NCBI GenBank assembly: GCA_036323355.1
Contig: AP028876.1
Span: 62,001-126,000 of the forward strand
Reading direction: 5' to 3'
Source of the DNA: Gottschalkiaceae bacterium SANA
GTDB lineage: Bacteria > Bacillota > Clostridia > Tissierellales > GPF-1
DNA length: 64,000 bases
The position numbers and the translations under genes were made by a program. This document shows, in pieces, positions 24,324 to 33,076 of this stretch. Under the pieces are notes generated by a model. The model saw only the letters and a program-made list of their open reading frames with translations, was not told the DNA's origin and made no database searches. Within the stretch, counting starts at the first letter, position 1. Each line of letters begins with the position of its first letter.

Positions 24324-25178
24324 ATGATTCTAGGTGGTATTGAAGCGGGCGGCACAAAATTTGTCTGCGTGGTGGGCACGGAGAAGGGTGAAATTCTAGA
24401 GCGGAAGAAAATTCCAACGACTTCGCCGGAGGAGACCCTGAAAGAGGTAATTGAATTCTTTAAAAATAAGAAAATTGAATCCTTGGGGATTGCAAGCTTC
24501 GGTCCCGTTGCGGTGGACCCTGCTCATCCAAACTATGGGTCGATTCTCAAGACACCAAAACTGGCGTGGGCAGATACGCCGATTCTACATATTCTTAAAG
24601 AAGCTTTGAATTGTCCTGTAACTATTGATACGGATGTAAATGCGGCAGCTTTAGCCGAGGCCAAGAAGGGTAACGCCTGGGATGTCAAGTCCTGTTTGTA
24701 TTTGACGATTGGCACGGGTGTTGGAGGTGGATTCTATAATGGCCAATTGCTTCATGGGCGACTCCATCCCGAGATGGGTCATATGCTTATGCCGATAGGA
24801 ACAGATGGGTTTAAAGGCACTTGTCCTTTCCACGGGAGTTGTTTGGAGGGATTGGTTTCTGGGCCGGCTATTGAAGTGAGGGCTGGAAAAAAAGCAGAAT
24901 TGATTGCAAAAGATGACCCGGTTTGGGATCAAGTGGCAGAAACGATTGCCATGGGGTTGGTGAATTACCAGATGATCTTATCGCCGGAGCGAATCATTCT
25001 GGGTGGAGGAGTCATGCATCAATGTCATCTCTATCCACGAATCCACAAGGCTTTTTATCGATTGATCAACGGCTATTTACCTTTCACAGAAGACCAGGTC
25101 AAACACCATATTGTTTCTCCTGGGTTGGGTGATGATACAGGGAGTGTTGGTGCCTTGATGCTTGCATTGGAAAGATAA
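24324..25178 (+). CDS. ROK family sugar kinase, fructokinase-like
   Basis: 284 residues. N-terminal GGIEAGGTKFVCVVG is the ATP phosphate loop; DTDVNAAALAEA carries the catalytic Asp, LTIGTGVGGGFYNG the second nucleotide motif, and HPEMGHM with CPFHGSCLEGLVSGPAIE the zinc site, which differs slightly from the usual CxCGxxGC. This set is typical of GmuE/ScrK-type ROK fructokinases. Single-gene unit, with GGAGG before the ATG. Glucose or mannose as substrate cannot be excluded. Confidence 0.86.
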   Translation: MILGGIEAGGTKFVCVVGTEKGEILERKKIPTTSPEETLKEVIEFFKNKKIESLGIASFGPVAVDPAHPNYGSILKTPKLAWADTPILHILKEALNCPVTIDTDVNAAALAEAKKGNAWDVKSCLYLTIGTGVGGGFYNGQLLHGRLHPEMGHMLMPIGTDGFKGTCPFHGSCLEGLVSGPAIEVRAGKKAELIAKDDPVWDQVAETIAMGLVNYQMILSPERIILGGGVMHQCHLYPRIHKAFYRLINGYLPFTEDQVKHHIVSPGLGDDTGSVGALMLALER

Positions 25179-25186
25179 GAAGAAAA

Positions 25187-25216
25187 AAGAAGGGCTCGTT
25201 AGAACCCTTCTTTTTA
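25187..25216. terminator. Bidirectional terminator between the ROK kinase and the dehydrogenase
   Basis: AAGAAGGG / CCCTTCTT stem with extra pairs GTTC-like inside and A/T runs on both flanks; overlaps the dehydrogenase stop. Confidence 0.8.
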
Positions 25217-26161
25217 ATAGCCAGTATTTAGATTGACTTGGTTGATCAGAGTTTCAGGATTATCTTGGAAGCGTGCAAAATTCTCTTCTAGAATTTCGAT
25301 GCCTTTCTCTAGATAGTGAACGCTCTCCCCACAGATGTGGGGCGTGAGAACCACATTTTCCATTTGCCACAGCGGACTTTCAACTGGGAGTGGTTCTGTT
25401 TCAAAGACATCGGCGGCGAGTCCACTAATTTGTCCAGTCTGAAGCGCTTTAATTAATGCCTGCTCATCGACAGTCTTGCCGCGCCCGATACTGATTAAAA
25501 CCGCAGAATTCTTCATGGCTACAAAGGAATCAGCGTTTAAGGCATGGTGGGTAGCCGGGGTATTGGGCAAAAGATTAACCAGATAGTCAGCCTGGCTTAA
25601 GAATTCATTGGTTTGGTCTGGGGTGTACCATTGATCAACATTGCTTGCTTGAATGGGGTTGCGTTTTAAAGCCAAGACTCGCATGCCCATGGCTTTTGCC
25701 CGGGTTGCCAGGGTGTCGCCAATGGCACCGAAGCCCAATATGCCGACAGTTTTTCCAAAGATTTCATCTTGAGGAATATTTCGTTTCCACTTTGAATCGC
25801 TTTGCTGTCGTTGGAAAACATGCAAATTCCTTGCAAAGAGGATCATCATGGCAATGCTGTATTCTGCCATATGATTACGGTGAAGTCCCTTTCCGTTGGT
25901 GAGGACAAGGCCGCGCTTTTTCATGGCGGCAAAGGGATAGCCGTCAACGCCAGCACGTAAACATTGCACCCATTTTAGTTTGGGTGCCGCAGCAAGCAGT
26001 TCTTCTGTAAAAGGCAAGGTGATGAGTACTTCTGCTTGAGGAATTTCCTTCATTAATTCATCTTCAGAATTGCAGATGGTGAATGTAACATTGGGCTGAG
26101 CGGTTAGGAATTCTCGAATCGGGGTAGGGTCATAATAGCCGGTATAGCTGACGATGTGCAT
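25214..26161 (-). CDS. D-isomer 2-hydroxyacid dehydrogenase family protein
   Basis: 315 residues. The start at 26161 has AAGGAG 8 bases upstream; an earlier in-frame start would add a hydrophobic segment foreign to this soluble family. Residues about 95-285 are the NAD domain: VGILGFGAIGDTLATRAKAMGMRV, the catalytic Arg in LISIGRGKTVDEQAL, Glu in AADVFETEPLP and His in LTPHICGE. Substrate is unknown; close relatives include phosphoglycerate, glyoxylate and hydroxypyruvate reductases. It sits alone between two terminator or promoter zones. Confidence 0.85.
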   Translation of the reverse strand: MHIVSYTGYYDPTPIREFLTAQPNVTFTICNSEDELMKEIPQAEVLITLPFTEELLAAAPKLKWVQCLRAGVDGYPFAAMKKRGLVLTNGKGLHRNHMAEYSIAMMILFARNLHVFQRQQSDSKWKRNIPQDEIFGKTVGILGFGAIGDTLATRAKAMGMRVLALKRNPIQASNVDQWYTPDQTNEFLSQADYLVNLLPNTPATHHALNADSFVAMKNSAVLISIGRGKTVDEQALIKALQTGQISGLAADVFETEPLPVESPLWQMENVVLTPHICGESVHYLEKGIEILEENFARFQDNPETLINQVNLNTGY

Positions 26162-26298
26162 AGGTTTACTCCTTTTTCTTTTATTGTATAACAAGGAAGA
26201 AAAAGGTAAAAGCATTGACAAAATGTTGACAGAGAATAGATCGAGGTATATGATAAAGGCGTAACTGTTATAGTGCATATATAACAAAGGGGGACAAT

Positions 26299-27663
26299 AT
26301 GAAAAAAACAATTGGTACTTTATTGCTTGTGATGCTTGTGATGATTTCGTCGGTGGGTTGCAAGAATCAAGTGGAGAAACCGGAACTTGAGGAGCCTAAA
26401 GTAGCAAGCTTAGAAGAGATGGAGGCGATTGCATTAGCCTATGTAGGCCATTTGATCGCAGCAGAGTATGACAATGCTTATTCAGATTATGCCCATGACG
26501 AGGTTATGCAAAAGGCCGTTAATGCGGAGGTCTATCAGCAGATTATGGAGGGGCTATATACCCAGGTGGGTGATCCGATTGAGATATTGACCACAGTTGA
26601 GTGGGAAGCGCAAGGCTATCAAATTGTTCAGGTTGCAGTCGAGTTTACCAAGAAGCCTTTTGGAATGAATGTGGTTTTTAATGAATTTGGTGAGATTTCG
26701 GGGTTGAATTACAGTGAGCTGGCAAAGGTTCCGGATACAGAAGGAAAAGAACTGACAGAAAGTTACACTGTTGAATCGATTTCGGTGGGTCCTTTTGACT
26801 TGGAGGGACAAATCATGTTTCCTATAGAAGTTGCTGGGAATAAGCCGGTGCCCCTTGTAATTCTTGTCCATGGATCTGGAGCGACGGACAAGGATGAAAC
26901 CATTGGACCAAACAAGCCTTTCATGGATTTGGCAGAAGGTTTGGCAGCACAGGGTATTGCAAGCTTGCGATTTGATAAGCGAACCTTGAGTCACCCAGAA
27001 AGCTTTGCTGGAGAGTATGAGTTTACCGTATGGGAAGAAACCATTGAAGACGCCTTGGCTGCGATCGAGATTGCCAAGGCAGATTCTCAAATCAATGAGA
27101 ATCAAATCTTTGTCTTGGGACACAGCTTGGGTGGCTATCTATTGCCAAAAATGATGAAGCATACCAATGAAGTAGCGGGCTGGATCTTTATGGCGGCTTC
27201 CAATCAACCCTTGCAGGGGATGATCGTTGATCAGTATACCTATCTTGCGGAACTGGATGGAGAAACCAGCCAGGCAGAAGCGGATCAAATTGCCCAGGTT
27301 GCGGCGATTGCAAAGCAAGCGGATAGTCCGGAAGGATTGGATAAGCAAACGCCGATTCTTGGCGCGTATCCTGGTTATTGGATCGATTTGAATGCCTATC
27401 ATCCTTTGCAAGAAGTAAAGCTTTATACCACGCCCAAATTATTCTTGCAGGGAGAGCGGGACTATCAAGTACCACCAGCGCAATTCGATTTATGGAAAAA
27501 TTCTATTGGTGAGGCCCATGCTGAATTTGTGCTTTTCGATCAATTGAACCATCTGATGATGCCCGGGGAAGGGGATCCCAATCCAGGGGAATATCAATTG
27601 CCGAATCATGTAGATGAGCGTGTTGTTTATACGATTGCTGAGTTTGTGAACCGAGTTAAATAG
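26299..27663 (+). CDS. Secreted lipoprotein with alpha/beta hydrolase domain
   Basis: 454 residues. Signal peptide with lipobox SSVGC (Cys20 or so), so it is anchored outside the membrane. Residues about 35-150 resemble the DUF3887-type domain often put before hydrolases (YVGHLIAAEYDNAY). Residues about 170-450 are an alpha/beta hydrolase: LVILVHGSGATDKD oxyanion region, FVLGHSLGGYLLPKM with the nucleophile Ser, LFLQGERDYQVPP with the acid Asp, and QLNHLMM with the His. Probable esterase or peptidase-like activity; substrate unknown. It has its own leader and terminator. Confidence 0.88.
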   Translation: MKKTIGTLLLVMLVMISSVGCKNQVEKPELEEPKVASLEEMEAIALAYVGHLIAAEYDNAYSDYAHDEVMQKAVNAEVYQQIMEGLYTQVGDPIEILTTVEWEAQGYQIVQVAVEFTKKPFGMNVVFNEFGEISGLNYSELAKVPDTEGKELTESYTVESISVGPFDLEGQIMFPIEVAGNKPVPLVILVHGSGATDKDETIGPNKPFMDLAEGLAAQGIASLRFDKRTLSHPESFAGEYEFTVWEETIEDALAAIEIAKADSQINENQIFVLGHSLGGYLLPKMMKHTNEVAGWIFMAASNQPLQGMIVDQYTYLAELDGETSQAEADQIAQVAAIAKQADSPEGLDKQTPILGAYPGYWIDLNAYHPLQEVKLYTTPKLFLQGERDYQVPPAQFDLWKNSIGEAHAEFVLFDQLNHLMMPGEGDPNPGEYQLPNHVDERVVYTIAEFVNRVK

Positions 27664-27690
27664 GAAAAATAGTAGAATAGAGGCATAAGA

Positions 27691-27722
27691 AAAAACGGTA
27701 CTGGGCCCAGTACCGTTTTTTC
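27691..27722. terminator. Bidirectional terminator, perfect palindrome
   Basis: AAAAACGGTACTGG / CCAGTACCGTTTTT with a GC centre; serves the hydrolase and the converging histidine kinase gene. Confidence 0.9.
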
Positions 27723-29051
27723 TTATGCTTTTGGAAAGGTTAAAATAAATCGACATCCTTTTGTATGGCTTGAATCCAGATAAATACTTCCACCATGTTT
27801 TTTTATGACTTGTTGTGTGATGGAAAGTCCGAGTCCGCTACCGCCTAAGGAGCGATTGCGTGATTTTTCAACGCGTACCATGGGATTGAAGATCGTATCG
27901 TGATAGGCTTTCGGAATTCCAATGCCGTTATCTTCAACAATAAGTTGTACGGTTTTCAGTGTTTCGATGATGCGCATGTTCAATTGAAAACCCTGATGGT
28001 TGTACTGAATGCTATTTTGGATTAGGTTGTCGATCGCACGTGAGAATAGGGCGATATTTAGCTGGCAATAAATGGCTTTATCTGGAAAATCAAAGTCGTA
28101 CTGAATGTTTAAGCTATCAAATTCTTGCAGGTAAGCGATCGATTTTCTACGCGTTTCCTCTACGATGTCCAGGCGCTCTGTTAGAAAATCAATCTTGCTA
28201 TTGAGACGGCTGTAGGTGAAAAGTTCTTTGGTTAAATTGGAAGCCAGCAAACCATAGCGGTAAATGGTTTCCGCTTGTTGGTGTGCCTGTTCTGGCAAGT
28301 CTTGCTGTGTCAGTATTTGTGCATATCCAAGGATATTAGTCAGTGGTGTCTTAATGTCATGGGATAAATTGAGCATGAGCTTGCTCCGCTCTTCTTCTAA
28401 TTGTTTTCGTTGTTCAATTTCAGCTTTCAAATGTTGGCTCATCCGATTAATTTCATCTTTGATTTCATCTAGTTCTGTGCCGGCTTCATATTGGATTAGA
28501 TGATCGAAGTTTCCTTTTTGAATTTCACGAACGCCATCGTTTAGTTGATTGATGGGACGAATGATTTTTTCTCCAGTGATTTTTGCATAGCTAATAATAA
28601 ATAGAATGAACAGGGCGAATGCAATTGCCAGGAAGAAGTAATAAGAATTGGTTTCATCAGAAAGAGGTGCCAAGAAAAGATGATAAACGCGGCTGCCGCT
28701 TTCATTTTCAAAAATATAGGTTGAATATAGCTCGTCGTTGCCCATGAGTAATTGCAGGTCATGATAGGTGGTGCCTTCAGATAAGGTGAGGTTGACAGCA
28801 TCCAAGATCTTATAGTCCCGGTCTGTAATGACAATAAAGTCATCAGGCTGGAAGGCGTGTTTGGAGAAGGCTGTTTCGCGATTCTGATCATAATCTTCAA
28901 TAAATGTATCGAAGTCTATAGAGGACTTATTTAAGCGTGTTTCTGTATACGAGTCGTAAGCGAATAAAGTCAGTGCGCCTAAAACAAGGACCATAAAGAA
29001 AATAAGAATATAGGCTTTCAAAAATTGGTGATAAATTTTTTTTGTTCTCAT
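27723..29051 (-). CDS. Sensor histidine kinase (two-component system)
   Basis: 442 residues. Membrane segments at about 12-32 and 142-160 enclose an extracytoplasmic sensor domain; HAMP (about 165-215) follows, then HisKA with LSHDIKTPLTNILGYAQ (phospho-His) and HATPase with DNLIQNSIQYN, DNGIGIPK and GGSGLGLSI. Complete and standard. It follows the response-regulator gene with no gap. The divergent genes beyond the regulator are the extracytoplasmic redox operon, which is the likely target. Confidence 0.94.
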   Translation of the reverse strand: MRTKKIYHQFLKAYILIFFMVLVLGALTLFAYDSYTETRLNKSSIDFDTFIEDYDQNRETAFSKHAFQPDDFIVITDRDYKILDAVNLTLSEGTTYHDLQLLMGNDELYSTYIFENESGSRVYHLFLAPLSDETNSYYFFLAIAFALFILFIISYAKITGEKIIRPINQLNDGVREIQKGNFDHLIQYEAGTELDEIKDEINRMSQHLKAEIEQRKQLEEERSKLMLNLSHDIKTPLTNILGYAQILTQQDLPEQAHQQAETIYRYGLLASNLTKELFTYSRLNSKIDFLTERLDIVEETRRKSIAYLQEFDSLNIQYDFDFPDKAIYCQLNIALFSRAIDNLIQNSIQYNHQGFQLNMRIIETLKTVQLIVEDNGIGIPKAYHDTIFNPMVRVEKSRNRSLGGSGLGLSITQQVIKKHGGSIYLDSSHTKGCRFILTFPKA

Positions 29052-29735
29052 TTATTTCTCCATCCTGTAGCCGAGGCCCTTAATGGTTTTGATATAAGTG
29101 GGTCGTTTAGGATTGTCGTTTAACTTTTCTCTCAGTCTTGAGATATGGACCATTACCGTATTATCATCACCAAAGAAGTCGGCCTGCCAAACCTGTTCAT
29201 ACAATTGCTGTTTGGTAAAAACTTGACTGACGTGGGTCATAAAGAAGGTGAGTAATTCAAATTCTTTTACGTTTAGCTGAAGGGGAGCACCATTTAAACT
29301 CACTTCAAAGGTATCCTTGTTAAGGACCAAGTCATGATGGGTCAATATCGTTTGATTTCTCACTTGCGTGTATTCAAAAGCGCGTCGTAAATGGGCTTTA
29401 CAGCGATAGACGATTTCGGTTAGGCTGAAAGGCTTGGTAATATAGTCGTCTGCGCCCATGCCTAAGGCTTGCATCTTGTCGATATCTTCGTTTCGTGCAG
29501 TTAAAAACAAGACGGGAATCAGGCTGTCTTTTCGAATGTGTTCTAAGACCGCAAATCCATTGATTTTGGGAACCATAATATCAAGAATAGCAAGATGAAA
29601 TGACGTGTTGAAGTATTGAATGGCTTGCTCGCCATCAAAGGCTTGAACAACCTCGTATCCTTCTGACTGCAATTGTAGCGTTAACAATCGGTTAATTCCT
29701 GGGTCATCTTCCAATAAAAGAATTTTTGCTTTCAT
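29052..29735 (-). CDS. OmpR-family response regulator
   Basis: 227 residues from ATG 29735 (AGGAGGG 6 bases upstream). Receiver domain 1-118 with acidic pair LLEDDPG, phospho-Asp in LAILDIMVPK, FLTARNE and DDYITKPF; winged-helix domain with VNVKEFELLTFFMTH, VWQADFFGDDNTVMVHISRLREK and TIKGLGYRM. First gene of the regulator-kinase pair, divergent from the TlpA operon. Direct 11-bp repeats in the 144-base gap look like its binding site. Confidence 0.95.
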   Translation of the reverse strand: MKAKILLLEDDPGINRLLTLQLQSEGYEVVQAFDGEQAIQYFNTSFHLAILDIMVPKINGFAVLEHIRKDSLIPVLFLTARNEDIDKMQALGMGADDYITKPFSLTEIVYRCKAHLRRAFEYTQVRNQTILTHHDLVLNKDTFEVSLNGAPLQLNVKEFELLTFFMTHVSQVFTKQQLYEQVWQADFFGDDNTVMVHISRLREKLNDNPKRPTYIKTIKGLGYRMEK

Positions 29736-29798
29736 AGTTGCCCTCCTTATCTTGCACTTTATCACAGTTTGATTTCTTCGTAGAAGAGAGGACTTGAT

Positions 29799-29853
29799 TT
29801 TAAGCTTCCTTTAAGGTTCATGTTAGCTTCAAGAAAACCTGGGAAGATAGAAT
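29799..29853 (+). promoter_or_regulatory. Three 11-bp direct repeats and promoter of the TlpA operon
   Basis: TTTAAGCTTCC (29799), TTTAAGGTTCA (29810) and TGTTAGCTTCA (29821) follow each other without gaps, giving the 11-base phase typical of OmpR/PhoB-type regulators. The third copy overlaps a poor -35 (AGCTTC, 29825-29830), placed 17 bases from TAGAAT at 29848-29853. This is the layout of a promoter activated by the divergently encoded response regulator. Confidence 0.6.
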
Positions 29854-29879
29854 GATAGCAAAAGAAGGGGGATAAAAAA

Positions 29880-30458
29880 ATGAAGAGATTACTTGCATTA
29901 GGGGCTATGATTTGCTTGCTTTTAGTAGGCTGTCAATCTGCAGGAGTTGAAGAGAATAATGGAAAGAGCGATATGAAAGAGGTTGTAGAATCGCAGGAAG
30001 AAACCGGAGAGGAAAAGAGCACCAATCCGATTGTCGGTCTCGATTTGAGTGAGTGGGAATTAGAAGATTCAGAGGGGAATCAAGTAGATGGAGATTGTTT
30101 TAAGGACAAGAAGTTAACGGTCTTGAATCTTTGGGGAACATGGTGCGGTCCTTGTGTGGAAGAGATGCCGGTATTTGAGCAAGTGTGGCAGGACGTGAAG
30201 GATCAGGAGGTACTATTTCTTGGATTGGCAGTGGACTCTGAACTGAAAGAGGTACAATCGTTAAAGAAAGAATTAGGCATTACATACCCGCTATTGCAGG
30301 AAAATGAGGAGATAGGGAAGTCTTTGACCTCTCAATTTGACTATGTGCCGGTTACCTTGTTTGTCGATTCGCAAGGAAAGGTGTTGGAAAGTTTTATTGC
30401 AGGCGGGACAACCGCAGAAAAATTAAATGAAATCATTGAACGTTTGATCAATGAATAG
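29880..30458 (+). CDS. TlpA-like thioredoxin lipoprotein
   Basis: 192 residues. Signal peptide with lipobox LLLVGC, an acidic linker (about 25-55), then a TlpA/ResA-type thioredoxin fold: LNLWGTWCGPCVEEMP with the redox pair Cys89/Cys92, and the cis-Pro region DYVPVTLFVD. It would act outside the membrane in thiol-disulfide exchange. Its end overlaps the start of the next gene by 8 bases. In Clostridia this type is found beside NapH-like membrane ferredoxins, as here. Confidence 0.93.
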   Translation: MKRLLALGAMICLLLVGCQSAGVEENNGKSDMKEVVESQEETGEEKSTNPIVGLDLSEWELEDSEGNQVDGDCFKDKKLTVLNLWGTWCGPCVEEMPVFEQVWQDVKDQEVLFLGLAVDSELKEVQSLKKELGITYPLLQENEEIGKSLTSQFDYVPVTLFVDSQGKVLESFIAGGTTAEKLNEIIERLINE

Positions 30459-30582
30459 AAAAAGAAGCTTTTTATTGGTTGTAGGACTTGCAATGATCGT
30501 TTTGGGCGCGGCCCGTGGAGAGGTGACAACAGTTTTTCGCAAGGCGATCAACATTTGTCTGGAGTGTATAGGAGTGGGTTGA
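30451..30582 (+). CDS. CD1871A-type 43-residue CXXC microprotein
   Basis: A 43-residue protein: one transmembrane segment (about residues 6-20), then RGEVTTVFRKAINICLECIG with Cys36 and Cys39 close to the C terminus. This pattern (short membrane helix, GEV, KAINICLECIG) matches the CD1871A family of CXXC proteins as I remember it. It overlaps the TlpA gene by 8 bases and the ferredoxin gene by 1 base, so it is translated with both. A membrane-tethered dithiol between an outer thioredoxin and a membrane iron-sulfur protein suggests an electron relay (inference). Confidence 0.8.
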   Translation: MNRKRSFLLVVGLAMIVLGAARGEVTTVFRKAINICLECIGVG

Positions 30583-31394
30583 TGAAAAGGCGAAAGGTGC
30601 AATGGCTCTATTTGTTAGGAAGTAATGCGTATTTAAAAGGGTTCTTAAATGGGAAGATTTTCAAAGGGGTATCAAAGCACATTTGTGTGCCAGGCTTGCA
30701 ATGCTATTCCTGTCCCGGTGCTTTAGGCGCTTGTCCCATTGGGGCCTTACAGGCAGTAATGGGAAGTATGAAGTTTCAAGTATCTTTTTATGTGTCAGGA
30801 TTGCTTGTGTTATTTGGTACTATTTTTGGACGAGTGGTTTGCGGTTATTTATGTCCATTTGGATTGATTCAAGATTTGATGTATCAAATCAAGTCAAAGA
30901 AATATAAACTGCCCAAATATTTACGCACTGTCAAATATATGATTTTGATTTATTTTGTGATTTTGATACCGACCCTGTTTGCAAGTCGCATTGGGATCGG
31001 CGATCCTGGATTTTGTAAATATATTTGTCCCAGTGGAACGCTTTTTGGAGCGTTACCCTTGTTGTTAAAGAATCAAGGACTTCGGACGGCTTTGGGAGGA
31101 TTATTTATTTGGAAGCTGGCTGTATTGGCTGGGATTTTATTGAGTTCGATTTTTGTATATCGGAGTTTTTGTCAGACTCTTTGCCCGTTAGGGTTGATTT
31201 ATGGATGGTTCAATCGAGTAAGTATTTTAGGACTTAAAGTCGATACTGAAAAATGCAACCATTGCGGACGATGTCAACCCGTCTGCAAATTGGGATTGGA
31301 TCCGCAAGTAGATCTTACGAGCATAGAGTGCATTCAATGTGGCGAATGTGAGAAAGAGTGCAAGCAAGGTGCAATTAAGAGGGGGATAAGATGA
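30582..31394 (+). CDS. NapH-like membrane 4Fe-4S protein
   Basis: 270 residues from ATG 30582; GGAG is 7 bases upstream and the ATG shares one base with the stop of the microprotein (an upstream TTG is less likely). About four or five membrane segments are interleaved with Cys motifs: CVPGLQCYSCPGALGACPIG, CGYLCPFG, CKYICPSG and CPLG; two C-terminal ferredoxin clusters follow (CNHCGRCQPVCK and CIQCGECEKECK). NapH/CcoG-type proteins pass electrons across or along the membrane. Here the likely acceptor is the TlpA/CXXC pair. The next gene overlaps its stop (ATGA). Confidence 0.9.
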   Translation: MKRRKVQWLYLLGSNAYLKGFLNGKIFKGVSKHICVPGLQCYSCPGALGACPIGALQAVMGSMKFQVSFYVSGLLVLFGTIFGRVVCGYLCPFGLIQDLMYQIKSKKYKLPKYLRTVKYMILIYFVILIPTLFASRIGIGDPGFCKYICPSGTLFGALPLLLKNQGLRTALGGLFIWKLAVLAGILLSSIFVYRSFCQTLCPLGLIYGWFNRVSILGLKVDTEKCNHCGRCQPVCKLGLDPQVDLTSIECIQCGECEKECKQGAIKRGIR

Positions 31395-32662
31395 AAAGAA
31401 TCATATTAGTAATGTTAATATCGATCATGGTGATGACTGGATGCCAAGGGCAAACTGCCGTTGAGGAAAAGAAGCGGTCTTTGGAAGAAAGTGTTGTTGC
31501 CTCTGAGCTCTCGGGTCAAACCGACACCACAGAGGGTGGGCAAGAGACATTACTGCCATGGTCATTGGAAGAATACATTGGAGATGCCGTTACTGAATTG
31601 ACGGACTTGCAACGCGAAGAAGCAGAAAAGGCTTTAAATCGAATTAATGATGCAGAAAGTGGAGCGGAAAAGGGTGTAGAGATTGAAACGCTGTATCAGG
31701 AATTGGATCAATTGCTACGATCTTTTGGGCTCCGTGTTCCAATCGATTCATTTAAAACCTTAACGAAGGTGAAGCCGGAAGCTTTTACTGAATCGCAAAA
31801 GGAAAAGTTAATTGATCTTGAAAAACAAATTCAGATTCTGGAGCAAGACGATCCTGAATCCGAAGCGTTGAAAGAGTTGAACCTTTTGATTGAAGAGCTC
31901 TTGAGAAGCTGTGGATTTGATCCGACAGATGTGATGGATGAAATACAAATGCATAGTATTACTTTGGCAAAATTCACCTTTGAGAGAGGAAAAATCGGTT
32001 TTGTTGGAGACACAGAGCAGATTGAAGAATCAGAGATGGAAAAATACCGATTTTTAGTCAATCGGGCGAAAATTGTGATTCCACGGGATCAATACCATTT
32101 GCTTAAGTATTTTCTTGTTAATACAGACGGGAAAGATGAGGTTCTTGCCTATGTGAGTCAAGAAAATGAAGAGAGTAACAAGTGGCGAATGGTTTTGGAT
32201 TGCAATGATGCCTTTGATGATAAGGGAAAGTATATTCAGGAATATGATGAAACCATTGTCCATGAGTTTGGACATCTTTTATCATTGAATGAGAATCAAA
32301 TGCAAGAGAAAATAACGGGAACCTATGAGAATGAAGATGGAATTTTGGCGGAAAAATCGTATTTAAATGAATTCTTTCAAACCTTTTGGATTGACGTTTA
32401 TCAGGAACACCAGCTGCAAGTAGACCCGCAGGATCAATCGGGTGATTCGGCCTATGTCTTCTATGAGAAGCATCAAGATTTGTTTGTTTCTGATTATGCG
32501 GCTACCAATCCAGAAGAAGATTTTGCAGAGACATTCCGGGTGTTTATTTGCAAAGAGAAGCCAAGTGGAGAGCAGAAACAGGATCAAAAGGTTCTTTGGA
32601 TGTATAAGCAAGAAGAATTGGTTACAATGAGAGAGCAGATTAGACAACGCTTGAATAAGTAG
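31391..32662 (+). CDS. Lipoprotein with HExxH zinc-protease motif
   Basis: 423 residues. Signal peptide with lipobox VMTGC; a low-complexity acidic region; helical segment (about 60-185) with repeated ETLYQELDQLLRSFG and LNLLIEELLRSCGF; then a catalytic part with YDETIVHEFGHLLSLNE, the HExxH pair His291, Glu292, His295, and EEDFAETFRVFI downstream, where a Glu or Asp may be the third ligand. It resembles putative zinc-binding metallopeptidases of Firmicutes. Translation is coupled to the ferredoxin gene by a 4-base overlap, an unusual partner for a peptidase. Substrate unknown. Confidence 0.8.
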   Translation: MKRIILVMLISIMVMTGCQGQTAVEEKKRSLEESVVASELSGQTDTTEGGQETLLPWSLEEYIGDAVTELTDLQREEAEKALNRINDAESGAEKGVEIETLYQELDQLLRSFGLRVPIDSFKTLTKVKPEAFTESQKEKLIDLEKQIQILEQDDPESEALKELNLLIEELLRSCGFDPTDVMDEIQMHSITLAKFTFERGKIGFVGDTEQIEESEMEKYRFLVNRAKIVIPRDQYHLLKYFLVNTDGKDEVLAYVSQENEESNKWRMVLDCNDAFDDKGKYIQEYDETIVHEFGHLLSLNENQMQEKITGTYENEDGILAEKSYLNEFFQTFWIDVYQEHQLQVDPQDQSGDSAYVFYEKHQDLFVSDYAATNPEEDFAETFRVFICKEKPSGEQKQDQKVLWMYKQEELVTMREQIRQRLNK

Positions 32663-32664
32663 GG

Positions 32665-32697
32665 AAAAAGCAACACTGGGGACAGTGTTGCTTTTTG
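32665..32697 (+). terminator. Terminator of the TlpA-ferredoxin-peptidase operon
   Basis: AGCAACACTG / CAGTGTTGCT perfect stem with GGGA loop and five T. Confidence 0.9.
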
Positions 32698-33076
32698 TGT
32701 GGAATAATTTTGCTTATTCCGACTAGAATGTGGATAAAACTCAAGAATTCAAGGCATTAGATTTATGCCTTAAGGGTGTTATTCAGGAGTGACCTTGATG
32801 GGCGATTTCTTCTTCCGCATCCATGAAAGATCCATCTCGATAGCTGTCGAAGATCATAAATTATGCTTCCCTTTTTAGTCAGGCGATCACGGTTAATTTA
32901 TTTTGTTAAACATAGTATGCGCCTAAAAATTGGAAAAATAAAGGGGATATTGCAAAACGTAGCAGACATTGCAAAAAGTAATTAAAAGGCGAATTGCACA
33001 AGTAGAAGATATAGAATAAACTAAAATTAATTGGCAAGAAAAGAAAACAAATCTGAAACAAGATGCGGGAGTCGAG
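32698..33076. other. 379-base gap without a supported gene
   Basis: Contains hairpins GGAATAA/TTATTCC (32700-32719) and AAGGCAT/ATGCCTT (32753-32773), neither with a T tract. A 24-codon minus-strand frame (32783-32857) reads MIFDSYRDGSFMDAEEEIAH and a few more residues; it has ordinary-looking composition and a GGGAAG upstream, so it may be a small gene or a gene remnant. The last 150 bases are A-rich with ATTGCAAAA twice; promoter of the next operon not clear. Confidence 0.4.

Noticed and set aside
26554-27123. 189-codon frame antisense to the hydrolase lipoprotein
   Set aside because: Lies entirely inside a well-supported gene on the other strand with no motif or ribosome site.
32753-32773. 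Terminator for the peptidase operon
   Set aside because: Good AAGGCAT/ATGCCTT stem but no T tract; a better terminator lies at 32665.
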